Counted from the stretch's first letter, positions 28,201 through 37,985 are shown. The stretch: 64,000 nucleotides of DNA from JAJFIE01 sp964344255 (GCA_964344255.1 CAYFMQ010000017.1:1-64000), one strand, 5' to 3'. Numbers and translations: made by a program. The notes: generated from the letters alone by a model not told the origin.

Positions 28201-30666
28201 TTAGTAGAGCCCGCCGGTGCCCGTGGATGGTGAACCGCTGCCTGCCGATTGTCCGGTTCCTGAGAAACCGGGCGTATAGCCGTCACCAGCCAGCAACAGT
28301 GATTCACCTATCGGCACATTTCCGGGCTTGAAGGCCTCCAGGATGACGCCGTCCTCGCCTGGTTGGGCCGGTGCGCCGGTAGAACCGTTAATTCGGACCA
28401 GGCGAATGCCGGGGGGAATCCGGAACGGAATGCCGGGCTTGCCTTCAAGGGCGGCCTGCATGAAGTCCCTGAAAATGGGGGCCGGAACAGACGAGCCGGT
28501 TTCCCGGTAGCCCAGACCGCGGGGATTGTCGAAGCCAACATAGACGCCCACCGCCAGATCGGGGGAGAAGCCGACGAACCAGGTATCGACCTGGTTGTTT
28601 GTCGTACCGGTTTTTCCGGCCAGCGGCTTGCCGACGGCCCGGATGCGACGACCGGTGCCGCGTTGAACGACGCCTTCCAGCATGGAAACGATCTGGTAGG
28701 CGCTGCCCGGATTAGCCAGCTTGTCGCGATTATCCGGCAATTCGGGGACACGCTGACCGGTCCAGTACGGCGCCATGCATTGCGGGCATTCCCGGACATC
28801 GTGGCGGAACACCGTCAACCCGTTGCGATCCTGAATCCTGTCGATGAAGGTCGGCGTGATTTCATGCCCGCCATTGACCAGCATGGCGTAAGCAGTCGTC
28901 AGGCGCAGCAGGGACGTTTCACCGGCGCCCAGGGACATGGCCAGTTGTTCGGGCATTTCGTCGACGATGCCAAAGCGCTCGGCATAGCGCGTGATCCGGT
29001 CCATGCCGACTGCCTGGGCAAGGCGGACCGTCATCAGGTTCCGCGACTTCTCAATCCCCAGCCGCATGGTGCTTGGGCCGTAGAATTTCTTCGTATAGTT
29101 CGCCGGCCGCCATTTCGGCAGGCCCGGCCCCTGGTCGATGACAAACGGCGCATCGAGAATAAGCGTCGAGGGCGTATAGCCGGATTCCAACGCCGTCAGA
29201 TAGACGAAGGGCTTGAAGGCGGAGCCGGGCTGACGCATGGCCTGGGTCACCCGGTTGAAGACGCTGCGTTCATAGCTGTAACCGCCCGACATGGCGAGGA
29301 CGCGCCCGGTGTGGGGATCAAGCGCGATCAGGCCGCCTTCGATTTCGGGTATCTGGGAAAGGCCGAAGGTTGCCGGCGGATAGGGCTCGCCCTGATTACC
29401 GTCCTCATCCTCCGGTGCATGGCTCACGGGAACAACGGCGACGATGTCTCCAGGTCGAACGACATCCGAGGGCTTCTTCACCTTCGGGCCAAGCTTCTGC
29501 CCTTCTTTCCACGGCCTGGCCCAGGTCATTTCCATCAAGGGGATTCGTCCGGTTTCGCCACCGGCAAAGGCGATATCGACACCGCCGTCATCCATCCTGA
29601 TTACAACCGCCGCCAAACGCCCTTCCATGCCCGCGGGCGGCTTGTAGTCTTTGATCGCCTGATGGTAATCGGTTCCTTCCGGCGTTATGGACAGTGGCCC
29701 GCGCCAACCATGGCGGCGGTCATAAACTTCCAGTCCCTTTCTGAGTGTGCGGTCCGCGATGTCCTGGAGATATGGGTCGATCGTCGTGCGCACGGAGAGA
29801 CCGCCCGTATAGAGCTTTTCCTCGCCATATAGCGCCATCAGTTCGCGGCGCACTTCCTCGGCAAAGTAATCGGCGCGGACAAACTGCGTTTCCTGGCGTT
29901 TTCGGATATCCAACGGCTCCGCCCTCGCCTCGATCGCCTGGTCGGTTGTTATAAAGCCTTCCTCCAGCAGGCGGCCAACGACCCAGTTGCGGCGATTGAT
30001 GGCGGCCTCACGCTCTCTGATCGGGTGATAATTATTGGGCGCCTTTGGCAAGGCCGCAAGGAACGAGGCCTCCGCTATGGTCAACTCATCGAGCGATTTG
30101 TCAAAATAGTTCAGCGCAGCCGCCGCCACGCCATAGGCCTGGAAACCGAGATAGATTTCGTTCAGGTAAAGTTCCAGGATTCGCTCCTTTGAAATGGCGC
30201 GTTCGATCCTCAGTGACAGGATGGCTTCCTTGATCTTGCGCTCCCAGGAGACTTCGTTTGTCAGTAGGAAATTCTTGGCGACCTGTTGCGTTATGGTGGA
30301 CGCGCCCACCAGGCGTCTTCCCGAGCCGATGTTTCTCAGGTTGGTCACGATGGCCCGGGCGACGCCGGTGACATCGATGCCGGGATGTTGGAAGAAATTC
30401 TTGTCCTCGGCGGCGATGAACGCCTGCACCACCAGCCCCGGCATGGCAGACAAGGGAACGAAGACCCGCCGCTCGATCGCGTACTCGTTCAGGAGCCGGC
30501 CGTCCCCTGCATGGATTCGGGTCGTTACCGGGGGCTCGTAATCGGCCAGTTGCCGGTAATCCGGCAACCCCTTGCCGTACTGGTGGAACACGTAAAGCGC
30601 ACCGCCTGCCCCGGCAATGGCGATGGTGAACAGTAACAACAGGATGATGAACAGGGCTCGGAACAT
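28201..30666 (-). CDS. mrcA: penicillin-binding protein 1A (bifunctional PBP)
   Basis: PBP1A builds peptidoglycan with glycosyltransferase and transpeptidase activity. The ~821-residue protein has one N-terminal membrane helix, the GT51 domain with catalytic Glu in 'AAEDKNFFQHPGID' (near 87), and a transpeptidase domain with SxxK 'SAFK' (S482), SxN 'SRN' and 'KTGTTN' (near 685). An OB-like insert ('RIPLMEMTWARPW') separates them. The C-terminal ~40 residues are Gly/Ser/Pro-rich and likely disordered. ATG 30666 is used; a TTG 13 codons upstream is in frame. The order prfB, PBP1A, amiC, rne is conserved in many Alphaproteobacteria. Confidence 0.95.
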   Translation of the reverse strand: MFRALFIILLLLFTIAIAGAGGALYVFHQYGKGLPDYRQLADYEPPVTTRIHAGDGRLLNEYAIERRVFVPLSAMPGLVVQAFIAAEDKNFFQHPGIDVTGVARAIVTNLRNIGSGRRLVGASTITQQVAKNFLLTNEVSWERKIKEAILSLRIERAISKERILELYLNEIYLGFQAYGVAAAALNYFDKSLDELTIAEASFLAALPKAPNNYHPIREREAAINRRNWVVGRLLEEGFITTDQAIEARAEPLDIRKRQETQFVRADYFAEEVRRELMALYGEEKLYTGGLSVRTTIDPYLQDIADRTLRKGLEVYDRRHGWRGPLSITPEGTDYHQAIKDYKPPAGMEGRLAAVVIRMDDGGVDIAFAGGETGRIPLMEMTWARPWKEGQKLGPKVKKPSDVVRPGDIVAVVPVSHAPEDEDGNQGEPYPPATFGLSQIPEIEGGLIALDPHTGRVLAMSGGYSYERSVFNRVTQAMRQPGSAFKPFVYLTALESGYTPSTLILDAPFVIDQGPGLPKWRPANYTKKFYGPSTMRLGIEKSRNLMTVRLAQAVGMDRITRYAERFGIVDEMPEQLAMSLGAGETSLLRLTTAYAMLVNGGHEITPTFIDRIQDRNGLTVFRHDVRECPQCMAPYWTGQRVPELPDNRDKLANPGSAYQIVSMLEGVVQRGTGRRIRAVGKPLAGKTGTTNNQVDTWFVGFSPDLAVGVYVGFDNPRGLGYRETGSSVPAPIFRDFMQAALEGKPGIPFRIPPGIRLVRINGSTGAPAQPGEDGVILEAFKPGNVPIGESLLLAGDGYTPGFSGTGQSAGSGSPSTGTGGLY

Positions 30667-30814
30667 GATAGCGGTAAGTCTGCGATTATGCGGCCTTGGC
30701 GTCAAACACGGCTTTTACAGAGTATATCCCACAGTTTACTGACGCCAGACTGACGCCCGAATGCGGCAACATCGTGGCTAACTTAAACGAGCCCCTGGGC
30801 AGGCCGGGCAATTC

Positions 30815-32152
30815 TCAGTTGGACCGGGCTTGTTGCATACCGGCAAAGTAATAATCAACGCCCGCCAGGAGGGATTTCGCGATCTTATTCCGGTAAGCTT
30901 TTGATCTTAAATTACGTTCATCCGCCTTGTTGGAAAGGAAGCCAAGCTCCAGCAGAATGGACGGAACATCCGGGGCTTTCAGGACGGCGAAACCGGCAAA
31001 GCGGTGCGTGTTGCGGAGCACCTTGGTCGAGCGCTTGAGCTCCTGGACCAGGATATTTGCGATTTTGGCCGATTCGTTCATGGATTCCCGCTGTGCGAGG
31101 TCGATTAGGATATTCGTGACCTCCTGGGATTCGGTGCTCAGGTCGATACCGGCGATAAGATCCACCTTGTTTTCCTTTTCCGCCAGCAGCGCGGCTTCCT
31201 TGTCGGAAGCCTTTTCAGACAAGGTGTAAACGGAAGCACCGCTGATTTTTCTGTTCTTGATGGAATCCGCATGAATGGAAATAAACAGTTCCGCCCCCGC
31301 CTTGCGGGAGATGTTCACCCTGTCGCGCAGACGGACAAAAACGTCCCTGTCACGCGTCAGCACGACCTTGTAACGGCCTGACTGCTCAAAGATGCTCTTG
31401 ATCTGCCGCGCCATGGCGATGGTGATGTGCTTTTCATAAACGCCGGAAGCCCCGATGGTGCCGGGATCTGCACCGCCGTGCCCGGGATCAATAACGATGA
31501 CGCGCTTCCTGGCATTGGCGAGAGCCAGGGGTTTTCGGGGCGCAGGCATCATGGAGGGTTGCGCCGCCGTCACCTCGGCAACGGGTGCCGCGTCAGGCGG
31601 CGGTGCAAATACGCCGCTTGCGGGGTTAAGTTCCGGCATGGGCACATCCGGCAGGGACGCCGCCTGATATGCCGGGCCACCCGCCCTGACCGGCAGGGCG
31701 CGGTTCAACGACGACAGGAACGTCTGACGGTCGGAGGGAACCAGATCGAGCACGAATCGCCTGATGCCGGTTTGCTGGTCCGCCAGGTAAAACGCCGTCT
31801 TCACGGCAACGGGATGGGTTGTTTCCAGGACGACGCGTGACTGGCCTGCCTGATACAGCCCATATCGCATGGTCTTGAACAGGCCGGTTTGTGACGGCAG
31901 CGGCGTGGGCGGCAGGCGCCAGCCGACTTCCGACATATCAAGAACGACCCGATAGGGCGCATCCAGCATGAAAAGCCTGATATCGAGGGCCTGGGACAGG
32001 TCGAGCACAAATCGGGTGTGTTCACCATGATAGCCGACCCGGACGTCCGTCGCTACGGTCTCAGCAGCGTCAACGGGACGGGGAACCATGCCCAGCACAA
32101 GAACAAACAGGCCTACAAGCATCCAAAGCCTGTTTTTGTTCAGTCTTGCCAT
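30815..32152 (-). CDS. amiC: N-acetylmuramoyl-L-alanine amidase (AmiC type)
   Basis: AmiC splits septal peptidoglycan during division. The 445-residue protein has a signal peptide (1-30, 'MLVGLFVLVLGMVPRPVDAA'), an AMIN domain (about 30-150) for septal targeting and a zinc amidase_3 domain (about 215-440): 'IDPGHGGADPGTIG' with the first His, a Glu in 'VYEKHITIAMA', 'ISIHADSIKN' with the second His, and 'SILLELGFLSNKAD' with the catalytic Glu. The frame is open upstream, but ATG 32152 places the signal peptide at the start and has CGGAGC before it. Confidence 0.94.
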   Translation of the reverse strand: MARLNKNRLWMLVGLFVLVLGMVPRPVDAAETVATDVRVGYHGEHTRFVLDLSQALDIRLFMLDAPYRVVLDMSEVGWRLPPTPLPSQTGLFKTMRYGLYQAGQSRVVLETTHPVAVKTAFYLADQQTGIRRFVLDLVPSDRQTFLSSLNRALPVRAGGPAYQAASLPDVPMPELNPASGVFAPPPDAAPVAEVTAAQPSMMPAPRKPLALANARKRVIVIDPGHGGADPGTIGASGVYEKHITIAMARQIKSIFEQSGRYKVVLTRDRDVFVRLRDRVNISRKAGAELFISIHADSIKNRKISGASVYTLSEKASDKEAALLAEKENKVDLIAGIDLSTESQEVTNILIDLAQRESMNESAKIANILVQELKRSTKVLRNTHRFAGFAVLKAPDVPSILLELGFLSNKADERNLRSKAYRNKIAKSLLAGVDYYFAGMQQARSN

Positions 32153-32310
32153 TCGTTTAAGCTCCGAGACCAGCCGCATAATCCGAGGACGGGGAAGAAT
32201 ACACAAAATACATACACTTTCCCACGCCAGCTATCATCAATAATCACCATTGAAGGCGGACCGCATTGTTCACACAATCCGCTCTCTTTCCCGATTCATT
32301 AATATGATGA

Positions 32311-32339
32311 TTGTGATACGGAGATACTGAGATTATATT
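32311..32339 (+). promoter_or_regulatory. candidate sigma-70 promoter for rne
   Basis: TTGTGA (32311-32316) and TATATT (32334-32339) are 17 bases apart. Transcription would start near 32346 and give a leader of about 320 bases before the rne ATG. Recognised by eye only. Confidence 0.4.
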
Positions 32340-32362
32340 AACGGCGAAGCAGCTTGGAAGTC

Positions 32363-32397
32363 AGCCGCATTCGTTTCTATGTGCGGCTGTTGTTTTT
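32363..32397 (+). promoter_or_regulatory. terminator-like hairpin in the rne leader
   Basis: AGCCGCA (32363-32369) pairs with TGCGGCT (32382-32388), followed by GTTGTTTTT (32389-32397). It lies about 280 bases upstream of the rne start, inside the predicted transcript. It could be an attenuator or part of the autoregulatory 5' leader that RNase E mRNAs carry in other bacteria. The rest of the 32153-32668 gap holds no gene I can support. Confidence 0.45.
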
Positions 32398-32668
32398 CCA
32401 GCGCTACCATGAGTTTACCCGGATGGCGGAGCCGTCCCTAACCTAGTTTGGTCCGACGCTTTACATATTGTTATTAAAGCATTTTTCGGACAGCAAGGTG
32501 ATCAAATGCCGGTTGTAGATATGCACGAACAGAACTTACTTGCCACGGCGGATTACCCGTTCCGTGCGATTTCTGTCGCATGCGCCACCGGATCAATGAA
32601 AAGATTATCCCCTGTTTTTTACGCCCATCGTGCTCAAAGGCTGGGGGAGAGCCGGAGTTTCAATATTA

Positions 32669-35122
32669 ATGTCCAAGAAAATGTTAATCGATGCGACGCA
32701 CGCGGAAGAGACGCGCGTCGTGATCGTCGACGGAAAACGTCTCGAAGATTTTGATGTAGAGGTCGAATCCAGAAGACAACTAAAGGGAAATATCTATCTG
32801 GCAAAAGTGACGAGGGTTGAGCCCTCGTTGCAGGCTGCATTTGTCGATTTCGGCGGCAATCGCCATGGATTCCTGGCCTTTAACGAAATTCACCCCGATT
32901 ATTACCAGATTCCCGTCGCTGACCGTGAGGCGCTGATCGCCGAACAGCAGCAGGCTGTGGCCGAAGACGAGGATAACGACGCCATTGAGGACGAGGATTC
33001 GGACGAAGCCACGGTCCAGAGCGTCGGTGGCGATGACGAAGAAGAGGTCGAAAACCGACGTCCCGTCAATATCCGCCGCCAGTATAAAATCCAGGAAGTC
33101 ATCAAACGGCGCCAGATACTGCTGGTCCAGGTCGTCAAGGAAGAACGCGGCAACAAGGGTGCGGCGCTGACCACCTACATCTCGCTGCCCGGCCGTTATT
33201 GCGTCCTGATGCCCAATACGGCGCGTGGCGGCGGCATCTCGCGAAAAATTTCCAATGCTTCAGACCGCCGCAAGCTGAAAACGATCCTGAACGATTTCAA
33301 GATACCGCAAGGCGTGGCGGTTATCGTCAGGACAGCAGGCGCAAAACGCACGAAGGCCGAGATCAAACGCGATTACGACTACCTGATGCGGCTCTGGAAT
33401 CAGGTGCGGGAAACAACCCTGGAATCCATAGCCCCCTGCCTTGTGCATGAAGAAGGCAATATCATCAAGCGCGCCATTCGCGACCTGTACTCCAAGGATG
33501 TGGAGGACGTTATTGTCGAAGGCAATGATGGCTACAGGATCGCCAAGGATTTCATGAAACTGCTGATCCCGAGCCATTCAAAACGCGTACAGCCCTACAA
33601 GGATACTGCCGTTCCGATGCTCCACCGTTATCAGGTGGAAAGCCAGCTTGACGCCATGCACGATCCGGTCGTATCGCTGAAATCCGGCGGTTATATCGTG
33701 CTTTCACAAACCGAGGCCCTGGTCGCCATCGACGTCAACTCAGGCAAGGCGACGCGCGAACGCAACATCGAGGAAACGGCGCTGCAGACCAATCTGGAAG
33801 CCGCCGATGAAGTAGCGCGCCAGCTCCGTCTTCGCGACCTGGCCGGCCTTGTGGTGATCGATTTCATCGATATGGAAGTTCACCGCAACCAGGTGAAGGT
33901 GGAACGCCAGCTTAAAGAGTCCATGAAGAACGACCGCGCGCGTATCCAGATGGGACGCATCAGCCCCTTCGGTCTGCTTGAACTGTCGCGCCAGCGCCTC
34001 AGGCCCAGCCTGATGGAAAGCTCCACCGGTCCCTGCCCCCATTGTGGCGGCACCGGTGCGCTCAGGTCCGTTGAATCGGCTGCGTTGAGCGTTATCCGCG
34101 CCATTGAAGAGGAAGGCATGCGGGGACGGTCAACCTCCATCACGGTTCATGTGGCGACGCCGATTGCCCTTTACATCCTGAACCAGAAACGTACAGCCCT
34201 GGCGGAAATCGAGGAGCGCTATGGTTTTTCCGTCACCCTTGCCAGTGACGATACGCTGATCGCACCCGATCATCGTATTGACCGCATCAAAGGCTCGCCG
34301 GATACCGCCGGACGCATCGCTGCCGACGTTGAGGAAGAGGGACGCGATGAAATGCGGGGCGACGACGAATCGGGCGCGCCAAAGAAACGCCGCCGCCGCC
34401 GCTCGCGACGCAGGGGCCGCAGGGCTGATGATGACGCCGTGAGCACCTCGGATATTGCAGAGGAAACCGAAGAGGATTCCGAAGCGGTCGCCGCCGATTC
34501 CGATACGGAGGAAACGTCTGACGAACAGGCCCCGAAAAAACGCCGCAGGGGCCGAAGGGGCGGTCGGAGAAGATCGCGCGGCCGTGAAGAAGATACGGTC
34601 GAGGCATCGGAAGAATCCGAAGCACCGGAAACTGAACAGACCGAGGAAGGCGAGGAATCCGGCGACGCTGTCGAAGCTGACAGCGTTGAAGAGGAAACCG
34701 AAGAAAAACCGAAACGCCGCTCGCGCCGCCGGAGCAAAAAATCCGAAGATGCGGAAACCGAAGCGGCAGAGGCTGAAGCCGCACCTGAAACGGATGAAAC
34801 GGTCACGGATGAAGCGCAGGCCGAGGAGGATGAAAAACCCAAGAAGCCCAAGCGCGCCTCCCGCTCACGCAAGAAAAAAACAGCTGAGGAAACGGATCAA
34901 CCCGGCGACGAAACGGCGGATACGCCAGAGCCCCCAGCGCCTATTGAGGTTCCGATAGTCGCCGCTGACAGTTCTGATTCTTCTGAGGAGACTTCAGAAG
35001 AAGACGCCGATTCCGGCACTGTCGCCGAGGCAGCAAAGACCAACGTCATCGTCGTCGGAGCCGGAAATGGTGAAGACGAAGGCGAGCAACCCCGCCGAGG
35101 CGGATGGTGGCGCCGATCCTGA
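32669..35122 (+). CDS. rne: ribonuclease E
   Basis: RNase E starts mRNA decay and processes rRNA and tRNA. The 817-residue protein has the S1 domain (about 37-150) with the acidic insert typical of alphaproteobacterial enzymes, the DNase I-like catalytic part with 'VAIDVNSGKATRERN' (D355) and 'LVVIDFIDM', and the zinc link 'CPHCGGTG' (C456, C459). From about residue 560 the protein is an alternating series of Arg/Lys-rich blocks and Glu/Asp/Ala-rich blocks, certainly disordered and probably the degradosome and RNA-binding scaffold. ATG 32669 ('MSKKMLIDATHAEETR') is the family start; the frame is open 13 codons further upstream. Confidence 0.95.
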   Translation: MSKKMLIDATHAEETRVVIVDGKRLEDFDVEVESRRQLKGNIYLAKVTRVEPSLQAAFVDFGGNRHGFLAFNEIHPDYYQIPVADREALIAEQQQAVAEDEDNDAIEDEDSDEATVQSVGGDDEEEVENRRPVNIRRQYKIQEVIKRRQILLVQVVKEERGNKGAALTTYISLPGRYCVLMPNTARGGGISRKISNASDRRKLKTILNDFKIPQGVAVIVRTAGAKRTKAEIKRDYDYLMRLWNQVRETTLESIAPCLVHEEGNIIKRAIRDLYSKDVEDVIVEGNDGYRIAKDFMKLLIPSHSKRVQPYKDTAVPMLHRYQVESQLDAMHDPVVSLKSGGYIVLSQTEALVAIDVNSGKATRERNIEETALQTNLEAADEVARQLRLRDLAGLVVIDFIDMEVHRNQVKVERQLKESMKNDRARIQMGRISPFGLLELSRQRLRPSLMESSTGPCPHCGGTGALRSVESAALSVIRAIEEEGMRGRSTSITVHVATPIALYILNQKRTALAEIEERYGFSVTLASDDTLIAPDHRIDRIKGSPDTAGRIAADVEEEGRDEMRGDDESGAPKKRRRRRSRRRGRRADDDAVSTSDIAEETEEDSEAVAADSDTEETSDEQAPKKRRRGRRGGRRRSRGREEDTVEASEESEAPETEQTEEGEESGDAVEADSVEEETEEKPKRRSRRRSKKSEDAETEAAEAEAAPETDETVTDEAQAEEDEKPKKPKRASRSRKKKTAEETDQPGDETADTPEPPAPIEVPIVAADSSDSSEETSEEDADSGTVAEAAKTNVIVVGAGNGEDEGEQPRRGGWWRRS

Positions 35123-35156
35123 TTCGATTGCAGGTCTTAAACAGGATTATTCCCGG

Positions 35157-35182
35157 ATGGGGGCCGTCGCTACGGTCCCCAT
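35157..35182. terminator. bidirectional terminator, rne/aminotransferase
   Basis: ATGGGGGCCGT (35157-35167), loop CGCT, ACGGTCCCCAT (35172-35182): an 11-pair stem with one G-T wobble, followed by TCCTTTAT. It lies between the convergent stops of rne and the aminotransferase. Confidence 0.75.
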
Positions 35183-35186
35183 TCCT

Positions 35187-36335
35187 TTATCCCAGCCAGG
35201 CTTTCAGACGCGAAGCCGCTTCCGCCATATCTTCCGTCGAACCGGCAAATGAAAATCGGACATAATGATGACCGCGTGACGGGTCGAAATCGATGCCCGG
35301 GGTGGAAGCAACACCGATTTCATTGAGCATCCGGCGGCAGAATTCCGTGCTGTCGTTGGTCAGCGCACTGACGTCGGCATAAATGTAAAACGCCCCGTCG
35401 GCGGACGCCAATCTGTCAAATCCCGCCTTTGGCAGCTCATCCAGCAGCAACGCCCTGTTGGCAGCATAGCGCTTCAGGTTTTCCTGCAATTCGTCTTCAC
35501 AATCGAATGCCGCGATACCGGCATGTTGGGACAGCGTCGGTGGCGAGATAAACAGGTTCTGGGCCAGGCACACGACAGCCCTGATCAGGTCCTCCGGCAC
35601 GACCATCCAGCCCAGGCGCCAACCGGTCATCGAGAAATACTTAGAGAAGCTATTGATTATAATGGCGTTTTGCGTGTAGGCCAAAGATGTTTGAGCACCC
35701 TTCTCATAAGTAATCCGATGGTAGATTTCATCAGAAATCAACCGAATTCCCTGTTCGTCGCAATACCGGCAAAGGGCTTCAAGGTCTTCATCACCGATCA
35801 TGGTTCCGGCCGGGTTTGAAGGACTGGCGATGATGAGACCGTCGATGTTTTCACCACAATTCTCGATCAGATCCGGGGTGGGTTGGAAATTGGTTTCAGG
35901 CCCCGTTAGCAGGTCGACGACCTCAATCCCAACGGCCCGGAGGATGTTTCGATAGGCCGGATAACCCGGGCTGGCGAGGGCGACCTTGTCTCCGGCTTCA
36001 AAGGCTGAAAGGAAGGAAAGCAGGAACCCGCATGATGACCCCGTTGTGATCATGACATGGTCAGGATCGACATCGATACCGTGATGGTCCCTGTAGTATC
36101 TGACGATCCGGTTTCTGAGTTCGGGAATGCCGAGGGCGACCGTATAACCGATGCGATCCTGATCCAGCGCATTTTTCGCTGCTTCAAGGACCTTGCCGGG
36201 CGCCCGCGTATGTGGCTGACCGACTTCAAGGTGCAGGACGTGTTCACCTTCCGCCTCCCGCTCCGCAGCGGCCTGCATGACATCCATGACGATAAACGGC
36301 GGAACGGTACCGCGATTGGATACTTTCAGAGCCAT
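35187..36335 (-). CDS. PLP-dependent class I/II aminotransferase
   Basis: The 382-residue fold-type I enzyme has 'GYTVALGIPELRNRIVRYY', 'SPSNPAGTMIGDEDL', 'LISDEIYHRITYEKG' (the Asp that binds the PLP nitrogen and the Tyr), the PLP lysine in 'NSFSKYFSMTGWRLGWMV', and the carboxylate-binding Arg in 'HHYVRFSFAGS'. This is the aspartate/tyrosine aminotransferase-like group. The amino donor and acceptor cannot be told. It begins nine bases after the gamma-GT-like stop and may share its transcript. Confidence 0.88.
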   Translation of the reverse strand: MALKVSNRGTVPPFIVMDVMQAAAEREAEGEHVLHLEVGQPHTRAPGKVLEAAKNALDQDRIGYTVALGIPELRNRIVRYYRDHHGIDVDPDHVMITTGSSCGFLLSFLSAFEAGDKVALASPGYPAYRNILRAVGIEVVDLLTGPETNFQPTPDLIENCGENIDGLIIASPSNPAGTMIGDEDLEALCRYCDEQGIRLISDEIYHRITYEKGAQTSLAYTQNAIIINSFSKYFSMTGWRLGWMVVPEDLIRAVVCLAQNLFISPPTLSQHAGIAAFDCEDELQENLKRYAANRALLLDELPKAGFDRLASADGAFYIYADVSALTNDSTEFCRRMLNEIGVASTPGIDFDPSRGHHYVRFSFAGSTEDMAEAASRLKAWLG

Positions 36336-36344
36336 CTTCCTATC

Positions 36345-37985
36345 CTAAATCTTGTCGGCAGCCAGCGCCAAACCGAACCCGCGTGGATCCGTACTGATTT
36401 CACAAGAAGCGGGTTCAACCGGAATGCCGTTGAAACACGACATGGCGTTGACCCTGCCTATAGCCGGCGCTCCTGCCGTCTGGTGCCCCCGGGTGTTAAG
36501 CGCTTCAATCAAATCGTTATCCATGCCGATCTCGTAATAGGTCGTATCCGGCTCGCCCCCATGATGGATCCTGGGCGCCGACATCGCCTTTTTAAGGGGC
36601 TGTTCCGCCAGAAGGGAATGAGCGGCGACATTAATCAACGCAGTCGGCGCAGCAACGCCACCGCTGGCTGTTCCCGCCCAGTAAAAGTTGTTGATATAAG
36701 GGTTCGTCATCATCATGGGGCCCAGCGAAAGCGCCCCACGGCCGCCCTTACCGGGAATCGTCGCCAGAACCACCCCCGTTCCGGGTGCGACCCGTCCGGT
36801 TCCGAACAGATTATTCATACTAAGCGTGCAGGCGACGGCATTCCCGTTCCTGTCGACGGTGATAAAACTGGCGCCGGATGGATTTTCAGATCGCCGAACA
36901 GGTTTCTGATCCAGTTCCAGAACACGGGTATGGCGATCTGGATCGTATCCTGCCATATCCTTTTCAAGCCTTGATGGATCCGCCAGTTCCGGTGTCGACC
37001 ACCTGGTCTCACCATTATCCAGCATCCACCGCGCCCTGTCCGCGTAGGCGCGCATGGACGCCTCGGCAATCAAATGTTCACGCTCACCCTGTGCGGCGTC
37101 GATAAACCTGTCCTCCAGCATGAGCATTTGCCACATGGCGGAAGCAAGCCCGCCTGCCGCAGCAGGGGGTGGCGCAAAATGGATGACATGCCTTTTAAAG
37201 GGCACTTTGATCGTATCCCGCCAAACGGGCTGGTATGTCCGCAAGTCCGAAACACTCAGGGAGCCACCGGCACGTTGAACCGCATCAACAAAATTTCGTG
37301 CGCCCTGTCCTGCGTAGAAATCACCCGGGCCATCGGTTCCCATGCGACCCAGGATAATCGAAAGGTCAACCTGCTTGATAAAATCGCCTTCCCCCGCCAA
37401 TTGCCCGGTGTTCTTTGAGGTAAAAATGGAAGCAAACTCATGATCGGCGCGCAAGGCGTCGCTGGCGATGGAAAGGTCCTTCGATAAAGCACGGGATATT
37501 TGCGTTCCGAACCGTGCAAACCCGGAAGCAGGCGTTACCAGTTGTTGCCAGCGCAAAACCCCGTATCGGGCATGCAGGGCGTAAAAACCCCGCGGATTCC
37601 CCGGAATGGCGCTCGGTCGGCTGGCTTCGGCGGGAATGGATGCCGGTGTCCGGGCCAGGAAATCAAGCGCCGTAACCTCACCATTCTCCTGGTCGTGAAC
37701 CAGACACATACCACCGCCGCCGATACTTGCTGCGGATGGCAGTGTAACAGCCAGGGTGAAATAAACGGCGACGGCGGCATCTGCCGCAGAGCCGCCGGAA
37801 GACAGGATATCCCGCCCAACGAGAGCGGCACGCGGCTCGTCAACCGCAACACCGCCGATAAAACCCTCGGAAAACCCGATGGTGCCACGTTCTTCCTCGT
37901 CCTTAACCAGTTCACATGATGTCACCCCAACTGACAGCAACATTATCGCAGCAATCCTGCCCGGGACTTGGAATTGACGTAACAT
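36345..37985 (-). CDS. gamma-glutamyltransferase-family lipoprotein, atypical active site
   Basis: The 546-residue protein starts at ATG 37985 with a hydrophobic segment and a lipobox-like 'LLSVGVTSC', so it is probably a lipoprotein. The fold is that of gamma-GT: 'DILSSGGSAADAAVAVYFTL', 'GGGGMCLVHDQENG' and 'GNAVACTLSMNNLFGTG'. At the autoprocessing site, where canonical enzymes have Thr-Thr-His-(Tyr/Phe), this protein has 'NPSGASFITVD' (near 370), with no Thr in the nucleophile place. It may be inactive, use a Ser, or have another role. The frame is open 74 codons further upstream, but that part overlaps the divergent M48 gene. Confidence 0.85.
   Translation of the reverse strand: MLRQFQVPGRIAAIMLLSVGVTSCELVKDEEERGTIGFSEGFIGGVAVDEPRAALVGRDILSSGGSAADAAVAVYFTLAVTLPSAASIGGGGMCLVHDQENGEVTALDFLARTPASIPAEASRPSAIPGNPRGFYALHARYGVLRWQQLVTPASGFARFGTQISRALSKDLSIASDALRADHEFASIFTSKNTGQLAGEGDFIKQVDLSIILGRMGTDGPGDFYAGQGARNFVDAVQRAGGSLSVSDLRTYQPVWRDTIKVPFKRHVIHFAPPPAAAGGLASAMWQMLMLEDRFIDAAQGEREHLIAEASMRAYADRARWMLDNGETRWSTPELADPSRLEKDMAGYDPDRHTRVLELDQKPVRRSENPSGASFITVDRNGNAVACTLSMNNLFGTGRVAPGTGVVLATIPGKGGRGALSLGPMMMTNPYINNFYWAGTASGGVAAPTALINVAAHSLLAEQPLKKAMSAPRIHHGGEPDTTYYEIGMDNDLIEALNTRGHQTAGAPAIGRVNAMSCFNGIPVEPASCEISTDPRGFGLALAADKI

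Noticed and set aside
28363..29832. 489-codon open frame on the plus strand
   Set aside because: Antisense to the transpeptidase part of PBP1A; no recognisable motif, composition of a shadow frame.
32506..32754. 82-codon frame in the rne leader
   Set aside because: No ribosome binding site, an Arg-rich end that overlaps the rne start in another frame, and no family resemblance. The leader is better read as untranslated.
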